A stretch of 64,000 nucleotides of DNA, taken from positions 201,223-265,222 of the forward strand of contig CAJUTV010000003.1 in assembly GCA_910589305.1 (NCBI GenBank), given 5' to 3'. Both the position numbers and the translations under genes were made by a program. Shown here in pieces: positions 34,186-44,529 of this stretch (within the stretch, counting starts at the first letter, position 1; every line of letters begins with the position of its first letter). The notes beneath the pieces are model-generated. The model saw only the letters and a list, made by a program, of their open reading frames with translations. It ran no database searches and had not been told where the DNA came from. This DNA is from an uncultured Lachnospira sp. GTDB taxonomy: Bacteria; Bacillota; Clostridia; Lachnospirales; Lachnospiraceae.

Positions 34186-36825
34186 GTGCAGTACAGAGGC
34201 GTAAACGAATTGAGAAGATTATTTCTTGATTTCTTTGAAAGTAAGGAACATCTCAAGATGAAAAGTTTCTCGCTTGTTCCACATGGTGATAATAGTTTAT
34301 TGCTTATTAATTCAGGTATGGCGCCTTTAAAGCCATATTTTACAGGGCAGGAAATACCGCCAAAGCGCAGAGTGACAACCTGTCAGAAATGTATCCGAAC
34401 AGGAGATATTGAAAACGTTGGAAAGACAGCCAGACATGGCACATTTTTTGAGATGCTGGGCAATTTCTCATTTGGCGATTATTTTAAGAGAGAGGCAATT
34501 CATTGGTCTTGGGAATTTTTAACAGAGTATGTAGGGTTAGATGCCAATAGGTTATATCCTTCTGTATATGAAGATGATGATGAAGCGTTTGAAATATGGA
34601 ATAAAGAAATTGGTATTGCGTCTGAACGAATTTTCCGTTTTGGAAAAGAAGATAATTTTTGGGAACATGGTGCTGGTCCATGCGGACCTTGTTCAGAGAT
34701 ATATTACGACAGGGGAGAACGATATGGCTGCGGCAAGCCAGACTGCACTGTAGGGTGTGACTGTGATAGATACATGGAGGTGTGGAATAATGTATTTACA
34801 CAGTTTAATAATGACGGCAAAGGTCATTATACAGAACTTGAGCAAAAAAATATTGATACAGGTATGGGATTAGAGCGACTTGCAGTTGTTGTTCAAGATG
34901 TCGATTCCTTATTTGATGTGGATACATTACAGACGCTTCGTGATAAAGTTTGCAAGATGGCTGGCGTAACCTATAAGGAAGACGAACAAAAAGATGTCTC
35001 AATTCGTCTTATAACAGACCATATTCGTTCGGTTACATTTATGGTAAGCGATGGTATTATGCCATCCAATGAGGGCAGAGGATATGTGCTTAGAAGGCTG
35101 CTGCGAAGAGCTGCTAGACATGGGCGTATTTTGGGAATTAAGGATAAGTTTTTATCAAAGCTTTGTGAGACAGTAATTGAAGGCTCTAAAGATGGTTATC
35201 CAGAATTGGAAGAAAAAAAGGATTTTATTCTCAAAGTGTTGTCTGAGGAAGAAGATAAATTTAATAAGACTATCGACCAAGGCTTGACGATTTTAGCGGA
35301 TATGGAAGAACGCATAAAGGCAGCAGGCAGTACGGTTTTATCAGGTGATGATGCTTTTAAGCTCTATGATACGTATGGTTTTCCACTAGATTTAACAAAA
35401 GAAATTCTTAGTGAAAAAAATATTACCGTTGATGAAGAAGGTTTTAAAAGGTCAATGGATGAACAGCGTAAAAAAGCGCATGATGCCAGAAAGACCACCA
35501 ATTATATGGGAGCCGATGCAACGGTTTATGACAAGATTAATCCAGTGATTACAAGTACATTTGTAGGGTATGATACATTTGATTGTTCTTCTAAGATATC
35601 GGTTCTTACAACGCAAGATGAAGTTGTTGAGGCATTATCAGAAGGTATTAGAGGAACGATTATTGTTGATAAGACACCATTTTATGCTACAATGGGCGGT
35701 CAGGAAGGTGATACGGGACTTATAAAGACCGAAGAAGGCGAGTTTCGCGTTGAGACAACGATAAAGTTAAAAGGCGGAAAAATTGGACATGTCGGCATTA
35801 TGACAAAGGGCATGATAAAGACAGGTGATGTGGCAAGGCTTTTGGTAGATGAGCCTGCAAGAATGGATATATGCAAAAATCACAGTGCAACACATTTGCT
35901 TCAAAAGGCATTAAGGACAGTGCTTGGAAGCCATGTTGAACAAAAAGGTTCGTTTGTCAGTCCTGAACGTTTGCGTTTTGACTTTACACATTTTCAGAGT
36001 ATGACCGATAAAGAGCTTGCAGACGTTGAGGCAATCGTCAATGAAAAGATTGCACAGGCGATTCCTGTTGTCACCGATATTATGTCGATTGAGGATGCAA
36101 AGAAAACAGGTGCGATGGCTCTTTTTGGGGAAAAGTACGGCGAGACGGTGCGAGTCGTATCGATGAGTGATTTCTCAAAAGAATTTTGCGGCGGCACACA
36201 TGTTTCTAATACAGCGGCTATAAGATTATTTAAGATTGTTTCAGAGTCCGGTGTTGCGGCTGGTGTCAGAAGAATTGAAGCATTGACAGATATGGGCGTT
36301 ATCCATTATTATGCAGAGCTTGAAAACACACTAAACAGTGCGGCAAAGGCGGCTAAAACAGAAAGCGCACAGCTTGTTAGAAGAATACAGGCAATGAATG
36401 ATGAGATAAGGGCATTGTCTGGTGAGAATGAAAAGCTAAAAGCAGAACTTGCCAATAATGCGTTGGGAGATGTCACACAAAATGCAGTTGATGTCAAAGG
36501 TATTTCTTTTATTGCAACAAAGGTTGAAAATGTAGATATGAATGAGCTTCGCAATCTTGGAGATAAGTTAAAAAATCAGATTGGCAGCGGCGTTGTATTG
36601 ATTGTCAGCGTGCAGGGAAGCGATAAGGTTAATATGATTGCGATGGCAACCGATGATGCCATTGCCAAAGGCGCTCATTGCGGTAATCTGATAAAGGCAG
36701 TTGCGCCAATCGTTGGCGGCGGCGGCGGCGGACGTCCGAATATGGCTCAGGCTGGCGGAAAAAATCCTGCAAAAGCCGATGAATTATTAGAGAAAGCGGC
36801 TGGAGTGCTGGAAGGAATGCTGTAA
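34186..36825 (+). CDS. alaS: Alanyl-tRNA synthetase
   Basis: 879 residues, GTG start at 34186 with AGGA upstream. Catalytic domain starts MQYRGVNELRRLFLDFFESK and includes RVTTCQKCIRTGDIENVGKT and GAGPCGPCSEIYYD. The editing domain has NHSATHLL (around residue 565) and CGGTH (around 668), whose His and Cys residues clear Ser- and Gly-tRNA. The C-terminal coiled coil and DHHA1-like part end in a poly-Gly loop GGGGGGRPNMAQAGG. It charges tRNA-Ala. The leader has no T-box, unusual only in that many Firmicutes alaS genes do have one. Confidence 0.97.
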   Translation: MQYRGVNELRRLFLDFFESKEHLKMKSFSLVPHGDNSLLLINSGMAPLKPYFTGQEIPPKRRVTTCQKCIRTGDIENVGKTARHGTFFEMLGNFSFGDYFKREAIHWSWEFLTEYVGLDANRLYPSVYEDDDEAFEIWNKEIGIASERIFRFGKEDNFWEHGAGPCGPCSEIYYDRGERYGCGKPDCTVGCDCDRYMEVWNNVFTQFNNDGKGHYTELEQKNIDTGMGLERLAVVVQDVDSLFDVDTLQTLRDKVCKMAGVTYKEDEQKDVSIRLITDHIRSVTFMVSDGIMPSNEGRGYVLRRLLRRAARHGRILGIKDKFLSKLCETVIEGSKDGYPELEEKKDFILKVLSEEEDKFNKTIDQGLTILADMEERIKAAGSTVLSGDDAFKLYDTYGFPLDLTKEILSEKNITVDEEGFKRSMDEQRKKAHDARKTTNYMGADATVYDKINPVITSTFVGYDTFDCSSKISVLTTQDEVVEALSEGIRGTIIVDKTPFYATMGGQEGDTGLIKTEEGEFRVETTIKLKGGKIGHVGIMTKGMIKTGDVARLLVDEPARMDICKNHSATHLLQKALRTVLGSHVEQKGSFVSPERLRFDFTHFQSMTDKELADVEAIVNEKIAQAIPVVTDIMSIEDAKKTGAMALFGEKYGETVRVVSMSDFSKEFCGGTHVSNTAAIRLFKIVSESGVAAGVRRIEALTDMGVIHYYAELENTLNSAAKAAKTESAQLVRRIQAMNDEIRALSGENEKLKAELANNALGDVTQNAVDVKGISFIATKVENVDMNELRNLGDKLKNQIGSGVVLIVSVQGSDKVNMIAMATDDAIAKGAHCGNLIKAVAPIVGGGGGGRPNMAQAGGKNPAKADELLEKAAGVLEGML

Positions 36826-37254
36826 GCAGTAAAAACCAATATAAATAAGCATGAAAACGGATTATATATATTGGTTTAACAAAGTAAATAATATAAAAGG
36901 CGTATAAAAAGACTGTCGCAAGATGAAGTTTTTGTGCAGGATAAAGGTATCATATAGTTTCATTGGTATTGTTATCTTGTATGGAAGAGTCATTTTGCGG
37001 CAGTTTGTATTTATTTGAAAGTATAAAGTTAACGACTAAAAATATCATTGTTTATTATTTTAACAACAATTTAAGAATATAAAGGTATAATGTAAATGTT
37101 ATAGATTTTATGTAAACAAAAGATTATAATATTTTATATATTTTTTACTTCATAGGAAAGCTTAACTTAGAAAGTTGTTATACAGCTCCTTTTTACACAT
37201 TTACACAAAAAAGAAAAAATTTTATTTATGAAAGAAAAATACAGGAGGTTATCA
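36826..37254 (+). other. 429-base gap before the SPFH operon
   Basis: Contains the long hairpin at 36911-37016, a TATAAT at 37086-37091 without a matching -35, and about 150 AT-rich bases to the SPFH gene. No ORF was supported. Confidence 0.6.
36911..37016 (+). terminator. Long hairpin downstream of alaS (terminator-like)
   Basis: ACTGTCGCAAGATGA (36912-36926) pairs with TCATTTTGCGGCAGT (36990-37004) over 15 positions with two G-T pairs, enclosing about 63 bases with further small inverted repeats, then TTGTATTTATTT. The loop is much longer than in a standard terminator. It may be a terminator plus a small RNA or a decayed mobile-element end. Confidence 0.5.
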
Positions 37255-38325
37255 ATGAATATTTCTCAAGTGTTACAATTTGAGGGAGCAATGGATTCCC
37301 TTATATGGAAAAGTCCTATTGAGGATTTTAACACCACTTCACAGTTAATTGTTGACGAAACGCACGAGGCATTACTTGTTATAAATGGCAATGCGTGCGA
37401 CTTGTTTGGACCCGGCAGGCACACGCTTGAAACACCCAATATTCCCTTTGTTCAAAGAATCATTAATATTCCCACAGATGGAAAGACATCATTTCCTTGT
37501 AAAGTGTTTTTTATTAATAAAGTACATCAAATGGATATTACTTGGGGAATACCAGGAGAAATTACATTAAATGACCCTGTATATGATATTTTTTTACATA
37601 TTGGAATGTGTGGAAATATGAATTTTCAGATTGCTGATTCCAGAAAATTTATGTTAAAGATGGTAGGATTCAGGGATTATTTTGAGGCAGATGAAATGGT
37701 ATCAAAATTTCGTGGAATTATCAAACAATATGTAAAATCTTATATTTCAAAGATTATGAATGTACGAAAAGTTAGTTATTTTGATATGAATGAAAATCTT
37801 TTTGACATTTCCAAAGAAGTTAAAGAGCAATTAAAGCCTATATTTGCAGATTATGGAGTTGATGTTTTGCAGTTTTTTATTGAATCCATTACAGTGCCTG
37901 ATGAAGATTTTAATGCTGTTAAGAAAGCAAAGGAAGCGAATACTTCTCGCAGGATTCAAGGATATACATGGAGAGAAGAGCGTCAGATGGATATTGCTGA
38001 AACATTTGCTGGAAATGAAGGAACCATAGGAAATGTTGGGGGAGCAGTGGGTGGCTTTATGATAGGGAAAGTATTTGGGGGAAATATTGCTGATTTTACA
38101 AACGATGCTTTCAAGCCAGAAAACCGTTCTAATGCTAATTCGTCTAAAAATTCACAAAATACAACATCTGCTGCTTGCTTTTGCAGTCAATGCAAAAATT
38201 CATTGACAGAGGATATGTTGTTTTGTCCAAAGTGCGGCGCTCGACAAGCAAAGCAATGTGCGAACTGCCATACACGGTTGCTGCCTGATGCGGCTTTTTG
38301 TCATCAGTGCGGGACACCTTGCTAA
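37255..38325 (+). CDS. SPFH-domain protein with C-terminal double zinc ribbon (YdjI-like)
   Basis: 356 residues from ATG 37255 (AGGAGG 9 bases upstream; an earlier in-frame ATG at 37228 lies before that SD). Residues about 20-240 are an SPFH/band-7 domain of the so-called virion core protein type: LIWKSPIEDFNTTSQLIVDE, then VFFINKVHQMDITWG and VDVLQFFIESITVPDEDF. A Gly-rich patch (about 270-290, IGNVGGAVGGFMIGKVFGG) follows, then two CxxC zinc ribbons at about 308-325 and 335-352. Bacillus YdjI, associated with PspA-like envelope stress genes, has this same architecture. It has no membrane helix; it probably scaffolds a membrane complex. First gene of the operon. Confidence 0.85.
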   Translation: MNISQVLQFEGAMDSLIWKSPIEDFNTTSQLIVDETHEALLVINGNACDLFGPGRHTLETPNIPFVQRIINIPTDGKTSFPCKVFFINKVHQMDITWGIPGEITLNDPVYDIFLHIGMCGNMNFQIADSRKFMLKMVGFRDYFEADEMVSKFRGIIKQYVKSYISKIMNVRKVSYFDMNENLFDISKEVKEQLKPIFADYGVDVLQFFIESITVPDEDFNAVKKAKEANTSRRIQGYTWREERQMDIAETFAGNEGTIGNVGGAVGGFMIGKVFGGNIADFTNDAFKPENRSNANSSKNSQNTTSAACFCSQCKNSLTEDMLFCPKCGARQAKQCANCHTRLLPDAAFCHQCGTPC

Positions 38326-38373
38326 AAAGATAGTATATAAATACTTAAAGAGGATAAAAAAGGAGATTTGTTT

Positions 38374-39069
38374 ATGGAGCAGAAACAAAAAAACATATGG
38401 ATGACAGCACTTATTTATTTTGTGCTATTTGCGGCGTATAATCTTATTGTATTTATGATATTTACAAATTTTAATTCTGTTTTTTGGATTAGTTATGGTT
38501 TTATGCTTGCTGCATTTTTATTACATATTGGCTGTGTTTTCTTGATTTGTAAAAATGTAAGTGTAAAAGCTATCTTTTTTGGAATACCTTTGTTTTCTTT
38601 TTCAATATATTTTGTCGGTGCTGAATTTTTTAGCAGTATTGTCATGATGATTTTTAAAGATAGGGCAAGTGTAAAAGCAGCTATTTTGATTCAGGCACTT
38701 TTATTATGTGTGTTTATTATTGTTGCAGCTGTTTCTATTATGACAAGAGATACGGTACAACATGTTGATAACAAAATAAAAGAGAATATCCATTTTATTA
38801 AGGGAATGAATATAGATGTTGAGATGCTTATTCAAAGAAGCACCAATCCAGATGTGGTAGAAAGTTTAAAAAAATTATCAGAGACAATCAAGTATTCGGA
38901 CCCGATAACAAATCCGATAGTGGCTGTTCAAGAACAGATGATAATGCAGTCTATGGCTGAGCTTAAAAATACATTTGATTCGGGGGATATGGCTCAAGTA
39001 AAAGCATTGTGTGCAACGATTGAGACGTTATTTATTGAGAGAAATAAAAAGTTAATGATAGCAAAGTAA
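38374..39069 (+). CDS. Four-helix membrane protein (YdjH-like)
   Basis: 231 residues from ATG 38374 (AAGGAG upstream). Four transmembrane helices (about 6-28, 34-55, 62-85 and 98-122) are followed by a 110-residue cytoplasmic helical tail (TMTRDTVQHVDNKIKENI region onward to KLMIAK). Membrane protein directly after an SPFH/zinc-ribbon gene is as in the Bacillus ydjH-ydjI neighbourhood, though in reversed order. No enzyme motif is present. It is probably the membrane anchor for the SPFH protein. Confidence 0.7.
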   Translation: MEQKQKNIWMTALIYFVLFAAYNLIVFMIFTNFNSVFWISYGFMLAAFLLHIGCVFLICKNVSVKAIFFGIPLFSFSIYFVGAEFFSSIVMMIFKDRASVKAAILIQALLLCVFIIVAAVSIMTRDTVQHVDNKIKENIHFIKGMNIDVEMLIQRSTNPDVVESLKKLSETIKYSDPITNPIVAVQEQMIMQSMAELKNTFDSGDMAQVKALCATIETLFIERNKKLMIAK

Positions 39070-39082
39070 GAGGTATGGCATA

Positions 39083-41083
39083 ATGGCAGTAAATTTTGTT
39101 GCTAGAAAGTGTGCTTGTGGGGGAACATTAGAATTTAACGCTTTTAAAAAAATATGGGTATGTAAATATTGCGGAACCACTGTAGAAAGAGAGGCAACAT
39201 TCGATAAGATTCATGTGGATGGGATTGAAGGCATAAGCGATGTGGTAAGACAAACGCTTATGGATATTGCAAATCTGAAAATGGATAGCGCACAAAGAAA
39301 TTTAGAAGATTGTGAAAGAAAAGATTATAGACATGTAGGTACATTGCTTGCACATATAAGTTATAATTTGACTAATATATCGGTTGCAAAATCACAAGAT
39401 GAAGCTAGAGCAAGTTTGGATAAAGTAAAGATATATGCGAAAAGACTTCAAGAGGATTATCCTGTGATTGCAGAAGATGAGATTAATTTATATGAGGCAT
39501 TAGGGGAGGAAGCCGCCGATATTTATGGTCATTTATTGGTTGTATTTGATACACTTGGCGATGGTATTCGATTGGAATACATTGATTCTAAACTTCAATT
39601 ACAAGAAATATTTTCTCCGTATGTCAATAAAACATTATTAAAGATATTTATAAAACAAAATAAGTTGGATAGGGTTGATTTAATTATTGCAAATATTGGA
39701 CATATTGATAAAAAAAGTGCTTTGCAGGAGGTGATAAACACTTATCCAGACAATGAAAAAAAGGCAGGGTTGATTAGAAAACTATTTGATGCAAAAACGG
39801 CAGAAGCTTTAACAAAGAAATATTTTGAAATGTATTTTATAGAAAGCAAAGATTCTATAGAGACAAAAGGAGTGGTTCTTTCTTTGTTAAATACCGCAAA
39901 TATTCATTGCAGTGCCAATATAGTCGTTAAAGCAATAAGCCCTTTATTAGATACCTACAATAAAGCAAATTATATATTGAATATTATTTATGACGTCAAA
40001 ATAAGTGACGAAGAGACAGAAGATATACTTACATTTTGCTTAATAACAAGTCCTTCATACAATCTGCAATCTGCCTTTTTTGATGTAATTATAGAAAAGT
40101 CTGTATTTGTAGCGTTAAATGGTCAAACAGTTATATCATTTTTGGAATCTTCCCATTTTGCATCAAGTGAAAAAGCAGAAATTTTAAAAAAAATGTTAAA
40201 ACTTCAGATAGAACGCAAAGCATTGGATGCCATTTATAATTATTATCTAAATAGCAATACTGATGAACAAGAGTCTAGGAGAAGAATGATTGAGATATTA
40301 CTGGAAGAAGGTTCACCCATTTCAATCAATACAGCTAAAAATTATATCATTAAAACATCAATAGATGGAAAATTTAAAAAAGTTGTTGTTGAAAAAATTT
40401 TTGCGACTGGAATCAATAAGACATATTTAGGAGATATTCTCTCAGAATATTTGCTTTATACAACGGATTCTAAGGAACAGAAAAAAGAAATATCCGATTA
40501 TTTAATAACACTCGGTTTTACAATGGATTCGGGTGCATTTTTACAATATATTTTATCCGACGAAGAAGATGTGCAAAAAATTGAGAAGATGAAACAATTA
40601 ATTGCAAATGGAACAATGGTTAAAGCGGATACATTGCATCATTATATTTTATCTTTAAAGAATCCAAAGGATTTTTCAGCAGAAATTTTTAATTTACTGA
40701 CACAAAATGACTATTCCATCTGTTTGGACTCTTATGCAAAATTTGTTTTGTTTTGTAAAGATATGGATAAGATAAGACATAATGAAAAAATGCTCAAGGC
40801 ATTAAATAGTGATGTTGCAGGGCAAAGAATATCTATTTTGCATTGCACAAATCAATTGAATTGCAATATAGCACAAGCATATATACTTTGTTCAGAGGAA
40901 AGCTATGAAAATGCCTATGTAATACTGCAGCAGTTATTGAATATAAAAATAAAATTAAATACCGATATATTGGCAAATGGAGCTGTTATAAAATTTAAGA
41001 AATATGTTGGCGAACATAAAAATGAATTATCACCAGTATCGCTGCAGCTTTGTAATGAACATAAAATGTTTTCTTTGTTTTAG
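39083..41083 (+). CDS. Zinc-ribbon protein with long helical-repeat domain
   Basis: 666 residues. Residues 8-31 form a TFIIB-type ribbon with Cys10, Cys12, Cys27 and Cys30 (KCACGGTLEF and CKYCGTTVE). The remaining 620 residues are almost wholly alpha-helical with about 30-residue periodic units, like an alpha-solenoid (HEAT/TPR class). No membrane segment or enzyme motif. Bacillus YdjG also begins with a TFIIB-like ribbon but is about half as long. It likely acts as a large adaptor in the SPFH/AAA system. It starts 13 bases after the membrane gene. Confidence 0.7.
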   Translation: MAVNFVARKCACGGTLEFNAFKKIWVCKYCGTTVEREATFDKIHVDGIEGISDVVRQTLMDIANLKMDSAQRNLEDCERKDYRHVGTLLAHISYNLTNISVAKSQDEARASLDKVKIYAKRLQEDYPVIAEDEINLYEALGEEAADIYGHLLVVFDTLGDGIRLEYIDSKLQLQEIFSPYVNKTLLKIFIKQNKLDRVDLIIANIGHIDKKSALQEVINTYPDNEKKAGLIRKLFDAKTAEALTKKYFEMYFIESKDSIETKGVVLSLLNTANIHCSANIVVKAISPLLDTYNKANYILNIIYDVKISDEETEDILTFCLITSPSYNLQSAFFDVIIEKSVFVALNGQTVISFLESSHFASSEKAEILKKMLKLQIERKALDAIYNYYLNSNTDEQESRRRMIEILLEEGSPISINTAKNYIIKTSIDGKFKKVVVEKIFATGINKTYLGDILSEYLLYTTDSKEQKKEISDYLITLGFTMDSGAFLQYILSDEEDVQKIEKMKQLIANGTMVKADTLHHYILSLKNPKDFSAEIFNLLTQNDYSICLDSYAKFVLFCKDMDKIRHNEKMLKALNSDVAGQRISILHCTNQLNCNIAQAYILCSEESYENAYVILQQLLNIKIKLNTDILANGAVIKFKKYVGEHKNELSPVSLQLCNEHKMFSLF

Positions 41084-41113
41084 GAAATAAATGATTAAAG
41101 GTGGGGAAAAGAA

Positions 41114-42868
41114 ATGACAGAAGAAGAAGCAAGAGCTGAGGCAGAAGAGGCAAGACGACTTTTGGCAGAAATTAATCATCTGGAAAATCAGATAGAACGT
41201 GCTGTTATTGAAAAGAAAAATTTACAGGAAGAATTAGCTGTATTAGTGCGAAATGTTGAGGTTCTTACGCAAAGTGCAAAAAATATGGATATTGAAGTCA
41301 ATCAGTCTATGGAGTATGTCAAAAACCGTATTGTGCAGACCGACGCAAGTACAACAGAATTATTTGCTTTGGTTGATGATTTGTCAAATATATATTTTAC
41401 ATTTAAAAATTTAAGCAGTGCATCAAAAAATATAACACGGCTTACGGATGAGTATTATACAAAATTTCGGTTTTTTAATGAATTAAGAAGGATTGCGCTT
41501 GGGTATGTAATTGGATTGGATGTACATATTTGTTCAGAAGAAACCATAAGAAAAAAAGTGGAGAGCGTTTATTTGCAAAATACCGAGTATTGGCTTGCCT
41601 ATGCCATGATGGCTGTGATGCTGTGGGCAAATGATGAAAAAGAAGCTGCAAACAGAGCAATGTCAAAGTCACTTGCAATGGATTATTTAAGCAGTTCACT
41701 GTTTTTTTTGCTGATTAATTTAAGATTTACACGTATCAGTGCTGCGAAGCAATGGTATCTTTCTTATCTTGATAGGGTTGATATGGAAAAACTTAAAAGA
41801 GAATGGCAGTATCTTTTGCAGGCTTATTTATCAGGTGTTTTTGGTGTAGATAAAGAATTTAATAGGCTTGTAAATCAATGTTTTACGAATATGTTTGCAC
41901 AGATGGAAAGTATGCATCCTAATTATGGCAATAAGGTTGTAAATAAGACACTGCAATTTTCAAATACTTATATCCATGTTACAGAAAATGAATTTGAAAC
42001 GCTTAGAAGATATTGTACAGAATATAAAGAATTAAAGGAATTGCTTTCCAATGCAGAAAAAAATGAAGTTTTGTCTATTTATTTTAGAACAATCGTAGAA
42101 AGTGAACATCATCTTGAAGAGAATATGTTTCAAAGAATTGAAAATATATTATATGATTTGATAAATGCTTATGATAAGGAAGAATGGAAAGTTGTCAAGA
42201 ATAAACGTTACAATGAAATGATAATTAAAGCAAAAGGGGATTTGGGATTAGCACAGCAGTTTTATAATACTGAATTTTCAAATGAGTCGGCAACAAAATC
42301 GTTGGACGATTTGTTGTTTGAGTGGGGATTTGAGGATGATTTATCCCAAGTTGATAGTACTGTTAAAAAATTTGCACTCTCTTATTTGAAAAAATGGATT
42401 GCAAAAGGATTTCAATCATTTGCGCAAGGTTATCGCAAGAAAGAAAAAGAAGAATATACGATTTCAATTGACGGCTGGCAAAAGACGTGTTCCGAAAGTT
42501 CATATCCAGAAGCACAGGCAGAGTTAATAAAGCATTATAACCAAAATCGAGTATGGAATTTAATAAAGGATAAATATATTATAATTTTTATAGGAATGAT
42601 TTTGGCGTCTCTCTTTATTTTAGTAATTACAGCAATACATTTTAATAAAATTGCATTTGTCATTGGCATTTTGCTTGGTGTGGTAGGCGGTTTTTTGTTA
42701 TGGAGAAGAATTGTAGATATGCAGGCAATTTTGCGGGCTAAAAGGGAACAGGGCTGTCAAATTTTAAAAAAGGCGATTGAAGAATTGGCAGCATGGAGAA
42801 CATTATATAAGTTGGAAGACAATAAAAATGTAGACCTTGTAAATGTATTTGAAAATATAAATAGTTGA
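41114..42868 (+). CDS. Coiled-coil/TPR-like membrane-hairpin protein, paralogue A
   Basis: 584 residues. A charged coiled coil (about 1-60) is followed by a helical core with the paralogue motif YWLAYAMMAVMLWANDEKEA (about 159-178) then SSLFFLLINLRFTRISAAKQWYLSY-type repeat, and a C-terminal two-helix membrane hairpin (about 487-540) with a short cytoplasmic tail. The same layout occurs in the next gene and in the one at 46766, so the three arose by duplication. The YWL...R..AA..W pattern is TPR-like. No family is recognised. SD AAGGTGGGG precedes ATG 41114. Confidence 0.65.
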   Translation: MTEEEARAEAEEARRLLAEINHLENQIERAVIEKKNLQEELAVLVRNVEVLTQSAKNMDIEVNQSMEYVKNRIVQTDASTTELFALVDDLSNIYFTFKNLSSASKNITRLTDEYYTKFRFFNELRRIALGYVIGLDVHICSEETIRKKVESVYLQNTEYWLAYAMMAVMLWANDEKEAANRAMSKSLAMDYLSSSLFFLLINLRFTRISAAKQWYLSYLDRVDMEKLKREWQYLLQAYLSGVFGVDKEFNRLVNQCFTNMFAQMESMHPNYGNKVVNKTLQFSNTYIHVTENEFETLRRYCTEYKELKELLSNAEKNEVLSIYFRTIVESEHHLEENMFQRIENILYDLINAYDKEEWKVVKNKRYNEMIIKAKGDLGLAQQFYNTEFSNESATKSLDDLLFEWGFEDDLSQVDSTVKKFALSYLKKWIAKGFQSFAQGYRKKEKEEYTISIDGWQKTCSESSYPEAQAELIKHYNQNRVWNLIKDKYIIIFIGMILASLFILVITAIHFNKIAFVIGILLGVVGGFLLWRRIVDMQAILRAKREQGCQILKKAIEELAAWRTLYKLEDNKNVDLVNVFENINS

Positions 42869-42881
42869 CGGAGGGGAGAAA

Positions 42882-44486
42882 ATGGCTACTTCATCTTATA
42901 ATGCAGTCAATAATTTGAATCAGACAATTGGTTCATTTAAGTCGAAAGTAGATGTAAAAATAAAATCAGTTCATACATCGACAGCCAATATGAAAGCGAC
43001 AACCGATAAAATTTACAATAGTGTCAGTAAATTTAAACAGGATATGATTCAAAATGAAGAAAAACAGCTTGCACATGAAAATATTTTAAGAATAGACCAA
43101 ATCTTAAAAGAGCAGTTTGGCAGCCATGAAGCTATTAGAAAAACAATTATGGGTGTGGTGAAAGATTTTGATATTAATCTTGTCCGTAATAGTACCATTC
43201 AAGAAATTTCTGAAGAATTATGGATTACAAGTTCTAGATATTGGCTTTCATATGCGCTTCTTGCAATTACGGCATGGATTAATGACTATAAGGAGGTAGG
43301 CGCAAATGCCTTATCAGAGTGTGTCCGCCGTGACCCAGTAAAAGCTTCTTTATTTTTTTGTTTGTTTCATTTGCGATTTGGACGAAATGAAACAGCAAAA
43401 AATTGGTTTTTTGAATATTTAAAGACACTAGACCCAACAAAGATGCAGCGAGAATCAGCAGTGTTATTACAAGCATATTTAAACGGAGTGTTTGGTACGG
43501 ATAAAGCGTTAGAAAATAATGTAAATCATGTGATTAAGGGCTGGATATCCGAACTTAATGCAAATTCATTGATTGCAGAGGAAATGATAAGCTCTTATCA
43601 AAATTATATTCAGCTTTTGCCGCCGGCAAAACAGTGTGATTATAAGGCACTGTCTGATTGCTGTTTAAACTATTCAGCTATTCGGCAGTCTTATGCAGAT
43701 GTATCAAAGTATGACAAATTGATTGCCGCAATAGAGGCGATGGATATTGAATTAGAGGAACAGACAACAGCGAATTATAAAAGCAGAATAGATAGTATTT
43801 TGTGGAGTCTTATTTCAAATTATGATGCAGAGGAGTTGGATTTAAAAAATCAACAGGCATACTTTAATTTTGTTATTGATAATAATGGAAAGGTGGATAA
43901 TGCAAAAGCACAGTTTAATGAATATCAAAATATACAAAATGAATGTTTTAATATTGGTAAACAGATGATTCGATGGGCAATTTATGATAATGAAAGTCAG
44001 ACCAATATTCATGTTAAGAAATTTGGATTTCAAAATACAAAAATATGGTTTATGAATGCAATAGAAAATTGGGCAGCCACCCTTCAAGAATCATTGCCGC
44101 TTGACTTTCCATTGGTAATTGATGACTGGAAAGGGGTATCAAATGGCGAAGACCAAGCGGAACAAGTTGAAAATATGAAGGCATATTTTAATAATAATAA
44201 ATTTCAATTGATGTATGTTAATAAAGCAAATATTGCTGCATTAATTGTTTTTATACTTTCTATTGGTTTGGCTTTTATAACGCCGTATTCGTTAGTGGCA
44301 ACAGTGTTGGCAGCAGGTTTTTTAATTTTTAATATTATAAAGGCAAACAAAGAGTTTCCAAAACATGTGAAAACTTGTGTTGAGCAGCTAAACGCATGTA
44401 TGACAGAATTGATGGAATTTAAACAATATTATGCTGAGGAAAAAAGAAAGAAAGAACAATTACAAAGTAAAGTGGAATATTTGTAA
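42882..44486 (+). CDS. Coiled-coil/TPR-like membrane-hairpin protein, paralogue B
   Basis: 534 residues. Begins with a helical/coiled segment (about 1-75), then the shared core YWLSYALLAITAWINDYKEV (about 120-139) and FFCLFHLRFGRNETAKNWFF, and ends with a membrane hairpin (about 452-490) plus a charged tail. Only 13 bases separate it from paralogue A (SD GGAGGGGAG). Sequence between the paralogues outside the core is very divergent, suggesting old duplication or different partners. No known family was recognised. Confidence 0.65.
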   Translation: MATSSYNAVNNLNQTIGSFKSKVDVKIKSVHTSTANMKATTDKIYNSVSKFKQDMIQNEEKQLAHENILRIDQILKEQFGSHEAIRKTIMGVVKDFDINLVRNSTIQEISEELWITSSRYWLSYALLAITAWINDYKEVGANALSECVRRDPVKASLFFCLFHLRFGRNETAKNWFFEYLKTLDPTKMQRESAVLLQAYLNGVFGTDKALENNVNHVIKGWISELNANSLIAEEMISSYQNYIQLLPPAKQCDYKALSDCCLNYSAIRQSYADVSKYDKLIAAIEAMDIELEEQTTANYKSRIDSILWSLISNYDAEELDLKNQQAYFNFVIDNNGKVDNAKAQFNEYQNIQNECFNIGKQMIRWAIYDNESQTNIHVKKFGFQNTKIWFMNAIENWAATLQESLPLDFPLVIDDWKGVSNGEDQAEQVENMKAYFNNNKFQLMYVNKANIAALIVFILSIGLAFITPYSLVATVLAAGFLIFNIIKANKEFPKHVKTCVEQLNACMTELMEFKQYYAEEKRKKEQLQSKVEYL

Positions 44487-44529
44487 AACTGTAAAATAAA
44501 GTACTTATAAAGAACAGGAGGATAAAAAC

